30,159 nucleotides of DNA from Candidatus Methanofastidiosum methylothiophilum (lineage in GTDB: Archaea; Methanobacteriota_B; Thermococci; Methanofastidiosales; Methanofastidiosaceae), in the NCBI GenBank assembly GCA_001587675.1, contig LNGD01000003.1, positions 1-30,159 of the forward strand. The letters run 5' to 3'. The translations under genes were made by a program, and so were the position numbers. This document shows positions 16,843-25,760 of this stretch, one piece after another. How positions within the stretch are numbered: the first letter of the stretch is position 1; the number at the start of each line of letters is the position of its first letter. Under the pieces are notes generated by a model. The model ran no database searches. It saw only the letters and a program-made list of their open reading frames with translations, and had not been told where the DNA came from.

Positions 16843-19053
16843 TTGGAAATATTAGTTGTAGAAGATAATGAAGAAATTGGATATCTTCAAGAGAGAATAC
16901 TAACTTCGAATAACTATATTGTTACCCGTGCTTCCAATGGTAAAGAAGCTCTTGAATTATTGGCAAATAAAAAGTATGATATGATTATATCCGATATCTT
17001 AATGCCTGAAATGGATGGATTTCAACTTTGTAAAACATTAAAAAGTGATTCTAAAACTAAAAATATTCCATTTGTTTTCTATTCTGCTAACTATACAGAA
17101 AATAAAGACAGAGAATTTGCATTGAAATTAGGTGCAGATCTTTATATAGAAACACCAATAGAGTATGATGTGTTTATCAAAATCATTAATGACTATTTTG
17201 ATAAATTGAAAGAAGGGAAAATAAAGGTAAGAGAATACTTATTTGAAAAAGAAAATAATGTTGAGAAGATTTATTCTGAACGCTTGGCAAGACAGCTTGA
17301 GAAAAAAATAATTCTTCTAGAAAAAAAGATTACTGAAAACAATGAATTAACCAAAAAAATAAAAGAAAATGAAGAGAGATATAAGCTGATTTTTGATAAT
17401 ACTGAGGACATAGTTTGCCTTATGGATTTAAATGGAACTATTACTTTTATGAGTAAAAGCATTGAAGTCCATACGGGTTATAAAGATGTTGACCTGATTG
17501 GCAAGAATATTAAAGAAATTCTTTCTCCAAGGTCTTATACTGAAGCCAAAAAAAGAATAGAACTTAGGTTTAAAGGAATAGAGGAGCTTCCAAGATATGA
17601 AATCGAAGTTATATCAAAAAACAACGAGTTAATACCATTCGAGATAAGCACTTCCCCAATCTATGTCAATGGGGAACTATCTTCAATCTCGATAGTTGCA
17701 AGAGAGATATCTAAAAGAAAATTAATGGAAGAATCTATTAAAAGAAGTGAAAAAAAGTTTAGAAGTTATGTAGAAAATGCACCAGATGGCATTTTTATAG
17801 CCGATTCAAAAGGTAATTATATCGATGTTAATAAAGCCGCTTGTGAAATTACTGGATATACTAGAGAAGAACTTCTTAAAATTAATTTAATTGATTTAAT
17901 ACCCGATGAGGACAAAGAGAAAGCGGCTAATTCTTTTGCAAAAGTTGTAAATGAAGGAAAATCTTCTGTAGAAATATCTTTTTTAAAAAAAGGAGAAGAA
18001 AAAAGATATTGGATAGTCGAGGCTGTTAAACTTTCTGATAATGAATTTTTGGGTTTTGCTAAAGACATTACAGAAAGAAAAAAACTTGAGGAAGAAAAAA
18101 CATTATTGCTCAACGCCGTAAATCAGAGCCCTGCAATTGTTATTATCTCGGATGATAAAGGGAATATAGAATATGTAAATCCTAAGTTTTTTGAAATAAC
18201 TGGTTATAACAATTCTGAAGTTATAGGAAAAAATGTTTCTTTTTTAAGTGGTGAACCTTTCTCTAAAATAAAACACAAAGAAATATGGGGCATTATCTCT
18301 TCAGGTAAAGACTGGCATGGAGAATTTAAGAATAAAAAAAAGAATGGAGATTCTTATTGGGAACTCGCATCTATAGCACCTTTTAAAACACAAGGAGGAA
18401 AAATAACACATTATGTAAAAGTAGCAGAAGACATTACATATCGAAAATTAGCTGAAAAAGAATTACAGGAAAGGGAAGAAACTTTAAGAAGTATTTTATC
18501 TGCTGCTCCAATAGGCATCAATCTCTTAAAAGACAGAAAATTTGTATGGTCTAATAAGTCCATGGAAGAGATTACTGGTTATTCAATGGATGAGCTATTG
18601 GGGAAATCCCCAAGATTGCTTTATTTGTCTGATGAAGAGTATGAAAGGGTTGGGCGTATATTATATAAAATTCCAAGAGAAAAAGAATTTGAAGATGTAG
18701 AAACTAAGTGTCAAATTAAGAATGGAAAAATTTTGGATCTCTACATAAGAGCTAGTCCATTGGATGTTAATGATATTTCTAAAGGTTATATAAATCTAGT
18801 AATGGACATCACTGAGAATATAAAAACTCGAAAACAGCTTGATGAAAATCTAGAATATTTTGCACATTTAATAGACCACATAAGGAATCCCCTAGCTATT
18901 ATAAGTGGTTTTGTGCAAGTAAATGTTGGGGATGAAAAGACAAAAGACGTTGTTATTAGGCAAGTAGCTAGAATCGAAAAACTATTGAGAGAGCTTGATC
19001 AAGGATGGATGGATACAGAAGAAACAAGAAAATTCTTAAAAAACTATATCTGA
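16843..19053 (+). CDS. Receiver-PAS(x4)-DHp protein lacking an ATPase domain
   Basis: 736 residues from TTG 16843 (GAGGG upstream). Receiver ~1-118 with Asp ~51 (IISDILMPEMDGF), but the usual KP lysine is Thr (YIETPIEY). Coiled coil ~130-180; PAS repeats ~183-297, ~303-412, ~414-540 and ~543-662, several ending DITERKK-like. The end is HLIDHIRNPLAIISGF, an H-box-like helix, plus ~50 residues finishing at KFLKNYI. The N, G1 and G2 boxes of an ATPase are absent. TGA is followed by AT-rich non-coding sequence, so this is probably the natural end. It may be a phosphotransfer or signal-integration protein served by other kinases. Truncated 'DHp-only' PAS proteins are common in methanogens. Confidence 0.85.
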   Translation: MEILVVEDNEEIGYLQERILTSNNYIVTRASNGKEALELLANKKYDMIISDILMPEMDGFQLCKTLKSDSKTKNIPFVFYSANYTENKDREFALKLGADLYIETPIEYDVFIKIINDYFDKLKEGKIKVREYLFEKENNVEKIYSERLARQLEKKIILLEKKITENNELTKKIKENEERYKLIFDNTEDIVCLMDLNGTITFMSKSIEVHTGYKDVDLIGKNIKEILSPRSYTEAKKRIELRFKGIEELPRYEIEVISKNNELIPFEISTSPIYVNGELSSISIVAREISKRKLMEESIKRSEKKFRSYVENAPDGIFIADSKGNYIDVNKAACEITGYTREELLKINLIDLIPDEDKEKAANSFAKVVNEGKSSVEISFLKKGEEKRYWIVEAVKLSDNEFLGFAKDITERKKLEEEKTLLLNAVNQSPAIVIISDDKGNIEYVNPKFFEITGYNNSEVIGKNVSFLSGEPFSKIKHKEIWGIISSGKDWHGEFKNKKKNGDSYWELASIAPFKTQGGKITHYVKVAEDITYRKLAEKELQEREETLRSILSAAPIGINLLKDRKFVWSNKSMEEITGYSMDELLGKSPRLLYLSDEEYERVGRILYKIPREKEFEDVETKCQIKNGKILDLYIRASPLDVNDISKGYINLVMDITENIKTRKQLDENLEYFAHLIDHIRNPLAIISGFVQVNVGDEKTKDVVIRQVARIEKLLRELDQGWMDTEETRKFLKNYI

Positions 19054-19237
19054 TAAGATGCATTATTCAATTTTGCATATATTATATAAAATATATTTTT
19101 TATTAGATTTGTCACCTCATAACATTGTTTAAAGAGAAATTATTTTGGATAAAATAAAGCATATTTTACAAAAATATTTATATTCTGGATCATCTTTAAA
19201 ATAATATAAAAGAGCATTATATCTCTATAACGGTTAG

Positions 19238-19699
19238 GTGGATTCAATTTCTAATTATTCTAGTTCTTCGAAGAAAACCTCTGAAAAAAAGAATATCAAA
19301 GAATTTCTTCTTTCAAATCTAAAAAAGAGCAGTGAAGAGTTTGATTACATTGATAAAGATGCAGATATTCCAAAGGATAAAGACATAAATGAAAAAATAT
19401 TTGCCATATCTAAAAACTGCCATGAAATTCTAGAAAGGTCAATAAAAGCTTTGAATGAACCGCTTGAAGAAGAAAAGCTTAGAGATATAGAAGACTGTGC
19501 AATGGGGATTTCTGAACTAAGAAGCTGGATAGAAACTTCTAAAAAAAATAAGACTATTAGTTTAGAAATAGATTATATCGCTGACTATACTGAAAGGCTA
19601 AAAGAAATGGTAGACAAAATGAAGTTTATAGATTCTATTGATAACAACTCTCATGATAATTTTATGATGCATATCAGGAAAAGGCGAGAGAAAGAATAA
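19238..19699 (+). CDS. Helical soluble protein, unknown function
   Basis: 153 residues starting at GTG 19238, with a TATA-like AATATAAAA ~35 bases upstream implying a very short leader. The N-terminus is Ser/Lys-rich and probably disordered (~1-25); the rest is charged amphipathic helix, with no signal or membrane segment and no recognised motif. It follows the receiver-PAS gene on the same strand, separated by 184 bases with its own promoter. It could be a small partner of that signalling system (DHp-like helical hairpin), but no His-box is visible. Confidence 0.55.
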   Translation: MDSISNYSSSSKKTSEKKNIKEFLLSNLKKSSEEFDYIDKDADIPKDKDINEKIFAISKNCHEILERSIKALNEPLEEEKLRDIEDCAMGISELRSWIETSKKNKTISLEIDYIADYTERLKEMVDKMKFIDSIDNNSHDNFMMHIRKRREKE

Positions 19700-19780
19700 A
19701 ATTGGCATAGTATCTAATTCATTATAATATTTTCTAGACTTAAAAATAGACTTATTATAAAATAGACAAAATAAAATTGG

Positions 19781-19853
19781 TGCGGTCAGCGGGATTCGAA
19801 CCCGCGTCTTGAGCTTGGAAGGCTCAGGTGCTAGGCCACTACACTATGACCGC
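19781..19853 (-). tRNA. tRNA-Gly (anticodon TCC)
   Basis: On the minus strand: acceptor GCGGTCA/TGACCGC with discriminator A, anticodon stem TGAGC/GCTCA and loop CTTCCAA, anticodon TCC (reads GGA), T arm GCGGG TTCGAAT CCCGC. 73 bases, no intron, no encoded CCA. A minus-strand TTTTAAATA (19879-19887) lies about 25 bases upstream of the expected start. Confidence 0.95.
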
Positions 19854-20192
19854 TTCTTTCTAAATCGGATTAATTCCCTATTTAAAACTTTCTCTTTGTA
19901 ATACCCAAATGCTTAAAAATTGATTTCTTAAATAATTTATGTGGAGTATATGAAGATTATTAATGTAAAAGTTGTGTTTGTTTCTTCTATTATTATGTCA
20001 TATACTTTCCATCATAATTACTAGCCTTTGGCAGAGGTATTGTTAATGCTAAAAAGGCCATTGATAAAAAAGAGAGATTATGAAATTTAAAACTTGTAGA
20101 AAAATGTAAAAGGATGAAAATTATGGGCATTCCAGAACATAAAATTCACATGACTGAATTATTAATTAATATCAATAAGGCCGGTGAATAAA
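19854..20192. other. Spacer between tRNA-Gly and the his operon: promoter, long leader and decayed coding sequence
   Basis: Plus-strand TTAAAAAT (19913-19920) could start a transcript near 19942, giving a ~250-base leader for hisD. A 24-codon ORF (ATG 19950 to TAG 20022-20024, ending TFHHNY) follows a GGAG, and a second coding-like frame covers 20018-20191 (separate entry). No other gene is visible. Confidence 0.45.
20018..20191 (+). pseudogene. Remnant of a gene formerly upstream of hisD
   Basis: One frame reads LLAFGRGIVNAKKAIDKKERL, then TGA (20081), then NLKLVEKCKRMKIMGIPEHK... to KAGE and TAA at 20189-20191: 58 codons with one stop, protein-like composition. The terminal stop lies right after the GGTGA that serves hisD, the same stop/SD coupling seen at other gene junctions here. 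I do not recognise the family; it does not look like HisG. The last piece (ATG 20114, 25 codons) may still be translated as a short leader. Chance openness in this AT-rich DNA is possible. Confidence 0.35.
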
Positions 20193-21458
20193 TTGATAGA
20201 AATTTATGATAATGGAACATATTTAATGGAAAAAAATAATCAAAGAAAAGTGCTGTTAGATGACGATGGATATGTTAAATCTATCCTCTTAGATGTTCAA
20301 AAAAGAGGTGATCAGGCACTTAAAGAATATACGAAAAAATTTGACGGCGTTGAAATAGATGATTTCATAGTAAATCAGGATGAAATAGCAGAGGCTTATG
20401 ATAATGTTGACACTGAGCTTATTGAAGCGCTAGAAACTTCTGCCGAAAACATTGAAGACTTTCACAGAAGAGAGCTTCCTCAATCCTTTTTATTTGAAAA
20501 AAAAGGTATAACTTCTGGACAGATAATATTACCTTTAGATAGCGTAGGGGTTTATGTTCCAGGAGGAAGAGCCGCATACCCGTCAACAGTTTTGATGGCA
20601 TCGATTCCCCCTAAGATATGTGGTGTTCCAAGAGTAGTGGTAACTACGCCCCCAAACAAAGATGGCCGATGTAACGATGCTGTATTGGTGGCATCTGATA
20701 TAGCAGGCGTGGATGAAATATACAAAGTTGGGGGTGCGCAGGCTATTGCAGCACTGTCATACGGAACCGATACAATAAAAAAAGTTTCAAAAATAGTTGG
20801 ACCAGGTAACAAATTTGTAGCAATGGCAAAAAAACTTGTGGAGACTCCTACAGAATTTCCCGCTGGCCCAAGTGAAGTAATGATAATTGCAGATAAAGAT
20901 TCTAACTCACGATTCATTGCTTTAGATATGCTTGCGCAATCTGAACACGATCCACTAGCTTCATCTTATTTATTGACAACATCAAGAACCCTTGCAGAAA
21001 AAGTAGTTAAGGAAATTGAAAGTGAACTCAAAATACTCCCTAGAAAGGAAATACTTGAAGAATCCTTGAAAAGAGGGGGCATTTTTATTGTCTCATCAAT
21101 AGATGAAGCAATTGAACTATCGAATAATTTTGCACCTGAACACTTAGAGATAATGATACCTGACCCTTTCTCAGTTCTCTCTAAAATAAAAAATGCGGGC
21201 TCAGTGTTTCTTGGTGATTACTCACCAGAGGCGATGGGCGATTATGTAACTGGAACAAATCATGTATTGCCTACTTCAGGGTATGCGAGATTTTATTCAA
21301 GTCTATCAGTAGATGACTTTCTAAAAAAATTCACATTTCAATATGTTTCAAAGGACGGATTAAAAACATACCAGAATACTGTTTCAACGCTTGCTAGATC
21401 TGAAGGATTATATGCACACGAAAAAGCTGTCAAAGTGAGGTTTGAAAATGAAGAGTAA
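20193..21458 (+). CDS. hisD: Histidinol dehydrogenase
   Basis: About 421 residues. It oxidises L-histidinol to L-histidine with two NAD+, the last step of the pathway, using Zn. Visible: IVGPGNKFVAMAKKLV, GPSEVMIIAD, AQSEHDPLASSYLL (Gln and His Zn ligands), PEHLEIMI, GDYSPEAMGDYVTGTNHVLPT (Asp ligand) and LYAHEKAV (His ligand). TTG 20193 has GGTGA five bases upstream and is preferred over GTG 20184, which lies inside that SD. First intact gene of the his operon; its end overlaps hisC. Confidence 0.95.
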   Translation: MIEIYDNGTYLMEKNNQRKVLLDDDGYVKSILLDVQKRGDQALKEYTKKFDGVEIDDFIVNQDEIAEAYDNVDTELIEALETSAENIEDFHRRELPQSFLFEKKGITSGQIILPLDSVGVYVPGGRAAYPSTVLMASIPPKICGVPRVVVTTPPNKDGRCNDAVLVASDIAGVDEIYKVGGAQAIAALSYGTDTIKKVSKIVGPGNKFVAMAKKLVETPTEFPAGPSEVMIIADKDSNSRFIALDMLAQSEHDPLASSYLLTTSRTLAEKVVKEIESELKILPRKEILEESLKRGGIFIVSSIDEAIELSNNFAPEHLEIMIPDPFSVLSKIKNAGSVFLGDYSPEAMGDYVTGTNHVLPTSGYARFYSSLSVDDFLKKFTFQYVSKDGLKTYQNTVSTLARSEGLYAHEKAVKVRFENEE

Positions 21459-22497
21459 GTTTGATAGAGATTTATTGGATACCCTTGAACCATACTCCTC
21501 CGAAGTATCAGTATCAGATACAAATATTATAAGATTACATGCAAATGAACTTCCTTGGAAGAACGAAGCAATACTTTGGACTTTGCATGAGAATATTCTT
21601 GAGATGCCCATAAATAGGTACCCCGAAGTCACAAACTCTTACATAAGAGGTAGGATTGCCGATTACCTTGGATTTGAAAAAGAAAATGTACTGGTAGGAA
21701 ACGGCAGCGATGAGATTATTGATACAATTGGAAAAGCATTTATTTCTACATTGGATAAGGTCTTGATACCTGCACCAACATTCTCCCTTTACTCGGTCAT
21801 AACAAGAATTTATTCTGGACTTCCTATCGTGCTTCCACTTAATCTTGATTATACCCTTCCTCTAGAAAATATTCTTTCCGAATCAAAAAATGCTAAGATG
21901 ATAATTATATGTAGTCCAAATAATCCAACAGGTGTCCAGTACTCAGAAAAAGAGATAAAGGAAATTTTGGACACAGGTATACTTGTCATCTTGGATGAAG
22001 CATACAGTGAATTCTCAGACCAGTCAGGACTCCACTTATTGGACCACTATGACAATCTTATAGTTATGAAAACATTCTCAAAGGCATTTGGACTTGCAGG
22101 CTTTAGAACAGGATACTGCGTTTCATCTGAAACTTTGGTCGAATCAATGAGTAAGGTTATTCTTCCTTATAATATGAATACAATATCTATGAGTGTCATT
22201 GACTTGGCAATTAAGCATGAAGATTTCATGAAAGTATCTGTTAGGAAAATAAAGGAAAACAGAAAATACCTTTATGGATCAATGCAGGAGATTAAAGGGA
22301 TAAATCCAATCCCGTCAAGTGCAAATTTCATACTATTTGAAGCAGAAGATCCAAAGATGATATACCAGGAGCTCCTTAAGAGGGGAATATTAATAAGATA
22401 CTTTGAAGGAAAAAAATATCTTAGGGTAACAGTAGGATCATACGAAGAATGCGTAAAATTCATAACTAATCTAAGGGAGATATTCGATGGCTGTTAA
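21448..22497 (+). CDS. hisC: Histidinol-phosphate aminotransferase
   Basis: 349 residues, fold-type I PLP enzyme converting imidazole-acetol phosphate and glutamate to histidinol phosphate. N-terminal LHANELPW, then GNGSDEIIDTI, SPNNPTGVQ, the Schiff-base lysine in TFSKAFGLAGFRTGY (Lys ~212), and the C-terminal GILIRYFEGKKYLRVTVGS. ATG 21448 is seven bases after GAGG; an in-frame TTG at 21442 is only one base from that SD and unlikely. It overlaps hisD by 11 bases and hisH by 11. Confidence 0.95.
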   Translation: MKSKFDRDLLDTLEPYSSEVSVSDTNIIRLHANELPWKNEAILWTLHENILEMPINRYPEVTNSYIRGRIADYLGFEKENVLVGNGSDEIIDTIGKAFISTLDKVLIPAPTFSLYSVITRIYSGLPIVLPLNLDYTLPLENILSESKNAKMIIICSPNNPTGVQYSEKEIKEILDTGILVILDEAYSEFSDQSGLHLLDHYDNLIVMKTFSKAFGLAGFRTGYCVSSETLVESMSKVILPYNMNTISMSVIDLAIKHEDFMKVSVRKIKENRKYLYGSMQEIKGINPIPSSANFILFEAEDPKMIYQELLKRGILIRYFEGKKYLRVTVGSYEECVKFITNLREIFDGC

Positions 22498-23095
22498 AAT
22501 TGGAATTATTGACTACGGCATGGGTAATCTGAAGAGCGTTTATAAAGCATTTAGATTTCTAAAGACTGAACCAATCTTTATTGATAAAGAGGAAGATTTT
22601 GACTGTGATGGATTAATCCTTCCTGGGGTCGGAGCATTTGAAGATGGAATGAAGAATCTAGCACCTTTTATTAAAATACTAGGCAAAGAAGTTAAGGAGA
22701 AACCTTTACTCGGGATATGTCTTGGGATGCAGATGTTATTCTCAGACAGTGAAGAAAATGGATTTTTTAAAGGGTTAGATTTCATCCCTGGGTCGGTTAA
22801 GAAACTTCCGGAAGGACTTAAAGTTCCACATATGGGATGGAACAGCGTTGAGTTCTTGGATGACGATCCTCTTTTACTTGGGATAAAAAATGAATCATAC
22901 TTCTACTTTGTTCACTCATATGCACCCTTCTGTAGCCCCGATTACATCTTAGGAGAAACTGAATATGGGATAAAATTTCCCTCAATTGTTGCAAAAGATT
23001 TTATTTATGGTACACAGTTCCATCCTGAAAAAAGTGGCGAGTCTGGATTAAAACTCCTTAAGAATTTCATAAGTATCGTGGAGAGCACAATATGA
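22487..23095 (+). CDS. hisH: Imidazole glycerol phosphate synthase, glutaminase subunit
   Basis: 202 residues, class I glutamine amidotransferase. Nucleophile Cys ~78 in LGICLGMQMLF, with His ~179 and Glu ~181 in GTQFHPEKSG. N-terminus IGIIDYGMGNLKSVYKAF is typical of HisH. It makes ammonia and channels it to HisF, encoded three genes downstream. Overlaps hisC and, by four bases (ATGA), hisA. Confidence 0.96.
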   Translation: MAVKIGIIDYGMGNLKSVYKAFRFLKTEPIFIDKEEDFDCDGLILPGVGAFEDGMKNLAPFIKILGKEVKEKPLLGICLGMQMLFSDSEENGFFKGLDFIPGSVKKLPEGLKVPHMGWNSVEFLDDDPLLLGIKNESYFYFVHSYAPFCSPDYILGETEYGIKFPSIVAKDFIYGTQFHPEKSGESGLKLLKNFISIVESTI

Positions 23096-23802
23096 AAGTA
23101 TTACCTGCAGTTGACATCCTTAATAGGAAATGCGTTCAACTTGTCGGTGGAAATCCAGAAAATAAGGTATTTGAAGATGCTGATCCTCTGACAATAGCAA
23201 AGATGTGGGCAGAGTATGCCGATTATTTACATTTGATAGATTTAGATGCAGCCATATATAATACAAGCATCAATAGGGACATCATTAAGAAGATTCTCTC
23301 TGAAGTCAAACTACCTGCTGAAGTTGGCGGCGGGATAAGGAGCATTGAGGTCTTTAGGGAATTAATTGAAGCAGGAGCGGACAAATTAATAATAGGAACT
23401 TCAGCAATTCAGAATCTTGAGCTATTGAAAAAGATAAAAGAGGAATTCGGAAAAGAGCGAGTGATCATAGCTTTGGATGTTAAAGGGGAAGAAATTTCCA
23501 TTTCAGGGTGGACAGAGGGTTCTGGACTAAGCATTTATGATGCAATTAGATCTCTAGAAGAATATGCCTCTTCATACCTAATCACAAGCATTGGTGTTGA
23601 AGGAAGAATGAAGGGCCCAGATACAAAATTATACAAAAAGATTTTATCCTTAACGAATGTAGAGATAATTGCATCTGGGGGTATATCATCAATTGATAAT
23701 CTTAAAGAACTTGATAAAATTGGAATTAAGAAAGCTGTAGTTGGAACAGCAATTTACACTAATAAAATTGATTTAAAGGAAGTAAGGCAAGTTTTCGGGT
23801 GA
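23092..23802 (+). CDS. hisA: ProFAR isomerase
   Basis: 236 residues, (beta-alpha)8 barrel isomerising ProFAR to PRFAR. Catalytic Asp in the first strand (LPAVDILNRKCVQLVGG), phosphate-binding VGGGIRS and IASGGISS, and IALDVKGEEISISGW in the middle. The end is joined to hisB by GGGTGA, where the stop doubles as the next SD. Confidence 0.95.
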   Translation: MKVLPAVDILNRKCVQLVGGNPENKVFEDADPLTIAKMWAEYADYLHLIDLDAAIYNTSINRDIIKKILSEVKLPAEVGGGIRSIEVFRELIEAGADKLIIGTSAIQNLELLKKIKEEFGKERVIIALDVKGEEISISGWTEGSGLSIYDAIRSLEEYASSYLITSIGVEGRMKGPDTKLYKKILSLTNVEIIASGGISSIDNLKELDKIGIKKAVVGTAIYTNKIDLKEVRQVFG

Positions 23803-23808
23803 TTATTT

Positions 23809-24381
23809 TTGAGAGAATCAAAGATTGAAAGAAAAACAAAAGAGACAGATATTAAAATTAAATTAAATATCGATGGGCAGGGTAAATATAAAATTTCAAC
23901 ATCAAAGAAATTTTTTGATCACATGCTTGAAACTTTTTCTAGGTACAGTCTTTTTGACATTGAGTTGAAAGCTGAAGGGGACCTCACTCACCACCTAGTT
24001 GAAGACATAGGCATAGCATTGGGAATGGCCTTTGCAGAAGCTATTGGTGATAAAAAACGCATCAATAGAGTTGGATGGGCAGTAGTTCCTATGGACGATT
24101 CACTAGTTATGGCTTCGCTTGATATAGGCGGAAGGCACTATACAAAATTTGATTTAAATTTCAAATTCGATAAGATAGAAGAAGTTTCACCTGATCTATT
24201 CCTACATTTCCTAGATTCATTTGCCCAGAAAGTTCCGTTAAATCTATTCGTGAAAGAATTTTACGGTGAAGATGACCACCACAAAATGGAGGCAGTGTTC
24301 AAATCTTTTGGGAAGGCTCTATTGATGGCAACTTCATTTAATGAGAGGATTGACTTACTTTCAACAAAAGGAGTGATTTGA
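23809..24381 (+). CDS. hisB: Imidazoleglycerol-phosphate dehydratase
   Basis: 190 residues, dehydratase only (no fused phosphatase). Mn-binding histidine motifs FFDHMLETFSRYS, HHLVEDIGIALG and DDHHKMEAVFKSFGKAL are intact. TTG start behind GGGTGA. Because the phosphatase half of enterobacterial HisB is absent, another enzyme must dephosphorylate histidinol phosphate, probably the PHP protein at the operon end. Confidence 0.95.
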   Translation: MRESKIERKTKETDIKIKLNIDGQGKYKISTSKKFFDHMLETFSRYSLFDIELKAEGDLTHHLVEDIGIALGMAFAEAIGDKKRINRVGWAVVPMDDSLVMASLDIGGRHYTKFDLNFKFDKIEEVSPDLFLHFLDSFAQKVPLNLFVKEFYGEDDHHKMEAVFKSFGKALLMATSFNERIDLLSTKGVI

Positions 24382-25136
24382 TGCACGCAAAAAGAATTAT
24401 ACCATGCCTTGATGTGGATCAGGGTAGAGTTGTAAAGGGTATAAAATTTGTCGATATTAGAGATGCAGGAGACCCAGTTGAAATGGCACAGCTTTACGAT
24501 GAGAAAGGTGCCGATGAGCTCGTGTTTCTAGATATCACAGCTTCATCCGATAAAAGGAATATAATGGTTGATGTAGTTGAAAGGACTGGAGATGTTGTCT
24601 TTATCCCTTTTACAGTGGGCGGAGGACTTAGAAATATCGAGGATATAAAGGCAATATTGCGGGCTGGTGCCGATAAAGTCAGCCTTAATACCTCTGCAGT
24701 TCAAAATCCCGATTTAATAAAAGAATCATCTAGAATCTTTGGTAGTCAATGCATAGTACTTGCAATAGATGCAAAAAAGAAGAAAAACAGCTGGGAAGTA
24801 TATACTCATGGAGGAAGAAAACCAACAGGCATAGACGCAGTCGAATGGGCAAAGAAAGCTGAAAGTCTTGGATGTGGGGAAATTCTTCTTACAAGCATGG
24901 ATTCCGATGGAACTAAAGATGGCTATGACCTACCGTTAACAAAGGCAATTTCAGAAGCAGTTACAATCCCAGTTATTGCTTCAGGTGGCGCAGGTAACGC
25001 AGAACACATATATGATGCTTTGACTAAAGGTAAGGCCGATGCAGCACTTGCAGCTTCCATATTTCATTATGAAGAGCATTCAATAAAGAAGGTAAAAGAA
25101 TACCTTAAATCAAAAAATGTTTCGGTTAGATTATGA
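24381..25136 (+). CDS. hisF: Imidazole glycerol phosphate synthase, cyclase subunit
   Basis: 251 residues, TIM barrel using PRFAR and HisH-derived ammonia. Catalytic Asp in IIPCLDVDQGRVVKG, VGGGLRNIEDI, LAIDAKKK, second catalytic Asp in LTSMDSDGTKDGYD, and phosphate-binding IASGGAGNAEH. ATG 24381 is seven bases from GGAG (24370-24373) and overlaps the hisB stop by one base; an upstream in-frame TTG (24378) is less likely. Confidence 0.96.
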   Translation: MHAKRIIPCLDVDQGRVVKGIKFVDIRDAGDPVEMAQLYDEKGADELVFLDITASSDKRNIMVDVVERTGDVVFIPFTVGGGLRNIEDIKAILRAGADKVSLNTSAVQNPDLIKESSRIFGSQCIVLAIDAKKKKNSWEVYTHGGRKPTGIDAVEWAKKAESLGCGEILLTSMDSDGTKDGYDLPLTKAISEAVTIPVIASGGAGNAEHIYDALTKGKADAALAASIFHYEEHSIKKVKEYLKSKNVSVRL

Positions 25137-25756
25137 GTAATTTTAATCTTAAGTGGGATGAAAAAGGACTTATTCCCGCCATTGTTCAGGATGTAAATAC
25201 AAAGGAAGTCTTGATGATGGCATATATGAACGAAGATTCCCTAAAGAAAACTTTAGAAACAGGGCGCACTTGCTTCTGGTCACGAAGTCGACAGAAATTC
25301 TGGTTTAAGGGAGAATCCTCAGGGAATATTCAGAAGGTAAAAGAAGTTAGATACGACTGCGATGCTGATTCACTCTTGATTTTAGTTGAGCAGATAGGTG
25401 CAGCTTGTCATGAAGGATATCCAACATGCTATTTTAGAACAATCGATGGTGCTGTAAAAAGTGAAAAATCTTTTGAAGGTGGCCTATACATTCTAGATGA
25501 ACTTTACAAATTAATCGAAACAAGAAAAAAGGAACTTCCTAATGATTCCTACACTACTAAATTGCTTCTAGATAAAAATCTTCTATTAAAAAAGATAGGA
25601 GAAGAGGCAAGTGAAGTAATAATTTCCTTTTCCCAAGAAAAGGATAGGACAGTAGAAGAAACATCTGATCTTATTTATCACTTATTCGTTTTGTTAGTTG
25701 AAAGAGATATAAAACTTCAAACATTATTGGAGGAATTGAAAAAGAGAAGGAAGTGA
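25133..25756 (+). CDS. hisIE: Bifunctional phosphoribosyl-AMP cyclohydrolase / phosphoribosyl-ATP pyrophosphatase
   Basis: 207 residues. HisI part ~1-113: TCFWSRSRQKFWFKGESSGN, Zn/Mg-binding YDCDADSLLILVEQIGAACHEGYPTC. HisE part ~118-207: a MazG-like helical domain with KIGEEASEVIISF and EETSDLIYHLFVLL. The two adjacent pathway steps are fused; many archaea encode them separately, while this fusion is common in bacteria. ATGA overlap with hisF. Confidence 0.95.
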   Translation: MSNFNLKWDEKGLIPAIVQDVNTKEVLMMAYMNEDSLKKTLETGRTCFWSRSRQKFWFKGESSGNIQKVKEVRYDCDADSLLILVEQIGAACHEGYPTCYFRTIDGAVKSEKSFEGGLYILDELYKLIETRKKELPNDSYTTKLLLDKNLLLKKIGEEASEVIISFSQEKDRTVEETSDLIYHLFVLLVERDIKLQTLLEELKKRRK

Positions 25757-25760
25757 TTTT

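Noticed and set aside
19950..20024. Classical His attenuator peptide before hisD
   Set aside because: Only two adjacent His codons and no clear mutually exclusive hairpins; kept only as part of a weaker finding.
20077..20086. In-frame TGA at 20081 read as selenocysteine
   Set aside because: The surrounding frame has no selenoprotein-like motif and looks like a remnant; no SECIS-like element was seen.
20552..20917. Long antisense ORFs inside hisD, hisC, the kinases and paaK (for example 20552-20917 minus, 15081-15413 minus)
   Set aside because: They lie opposite clearly recognised genes, lack start signals and give low-complexity or unlikely protein sequences.
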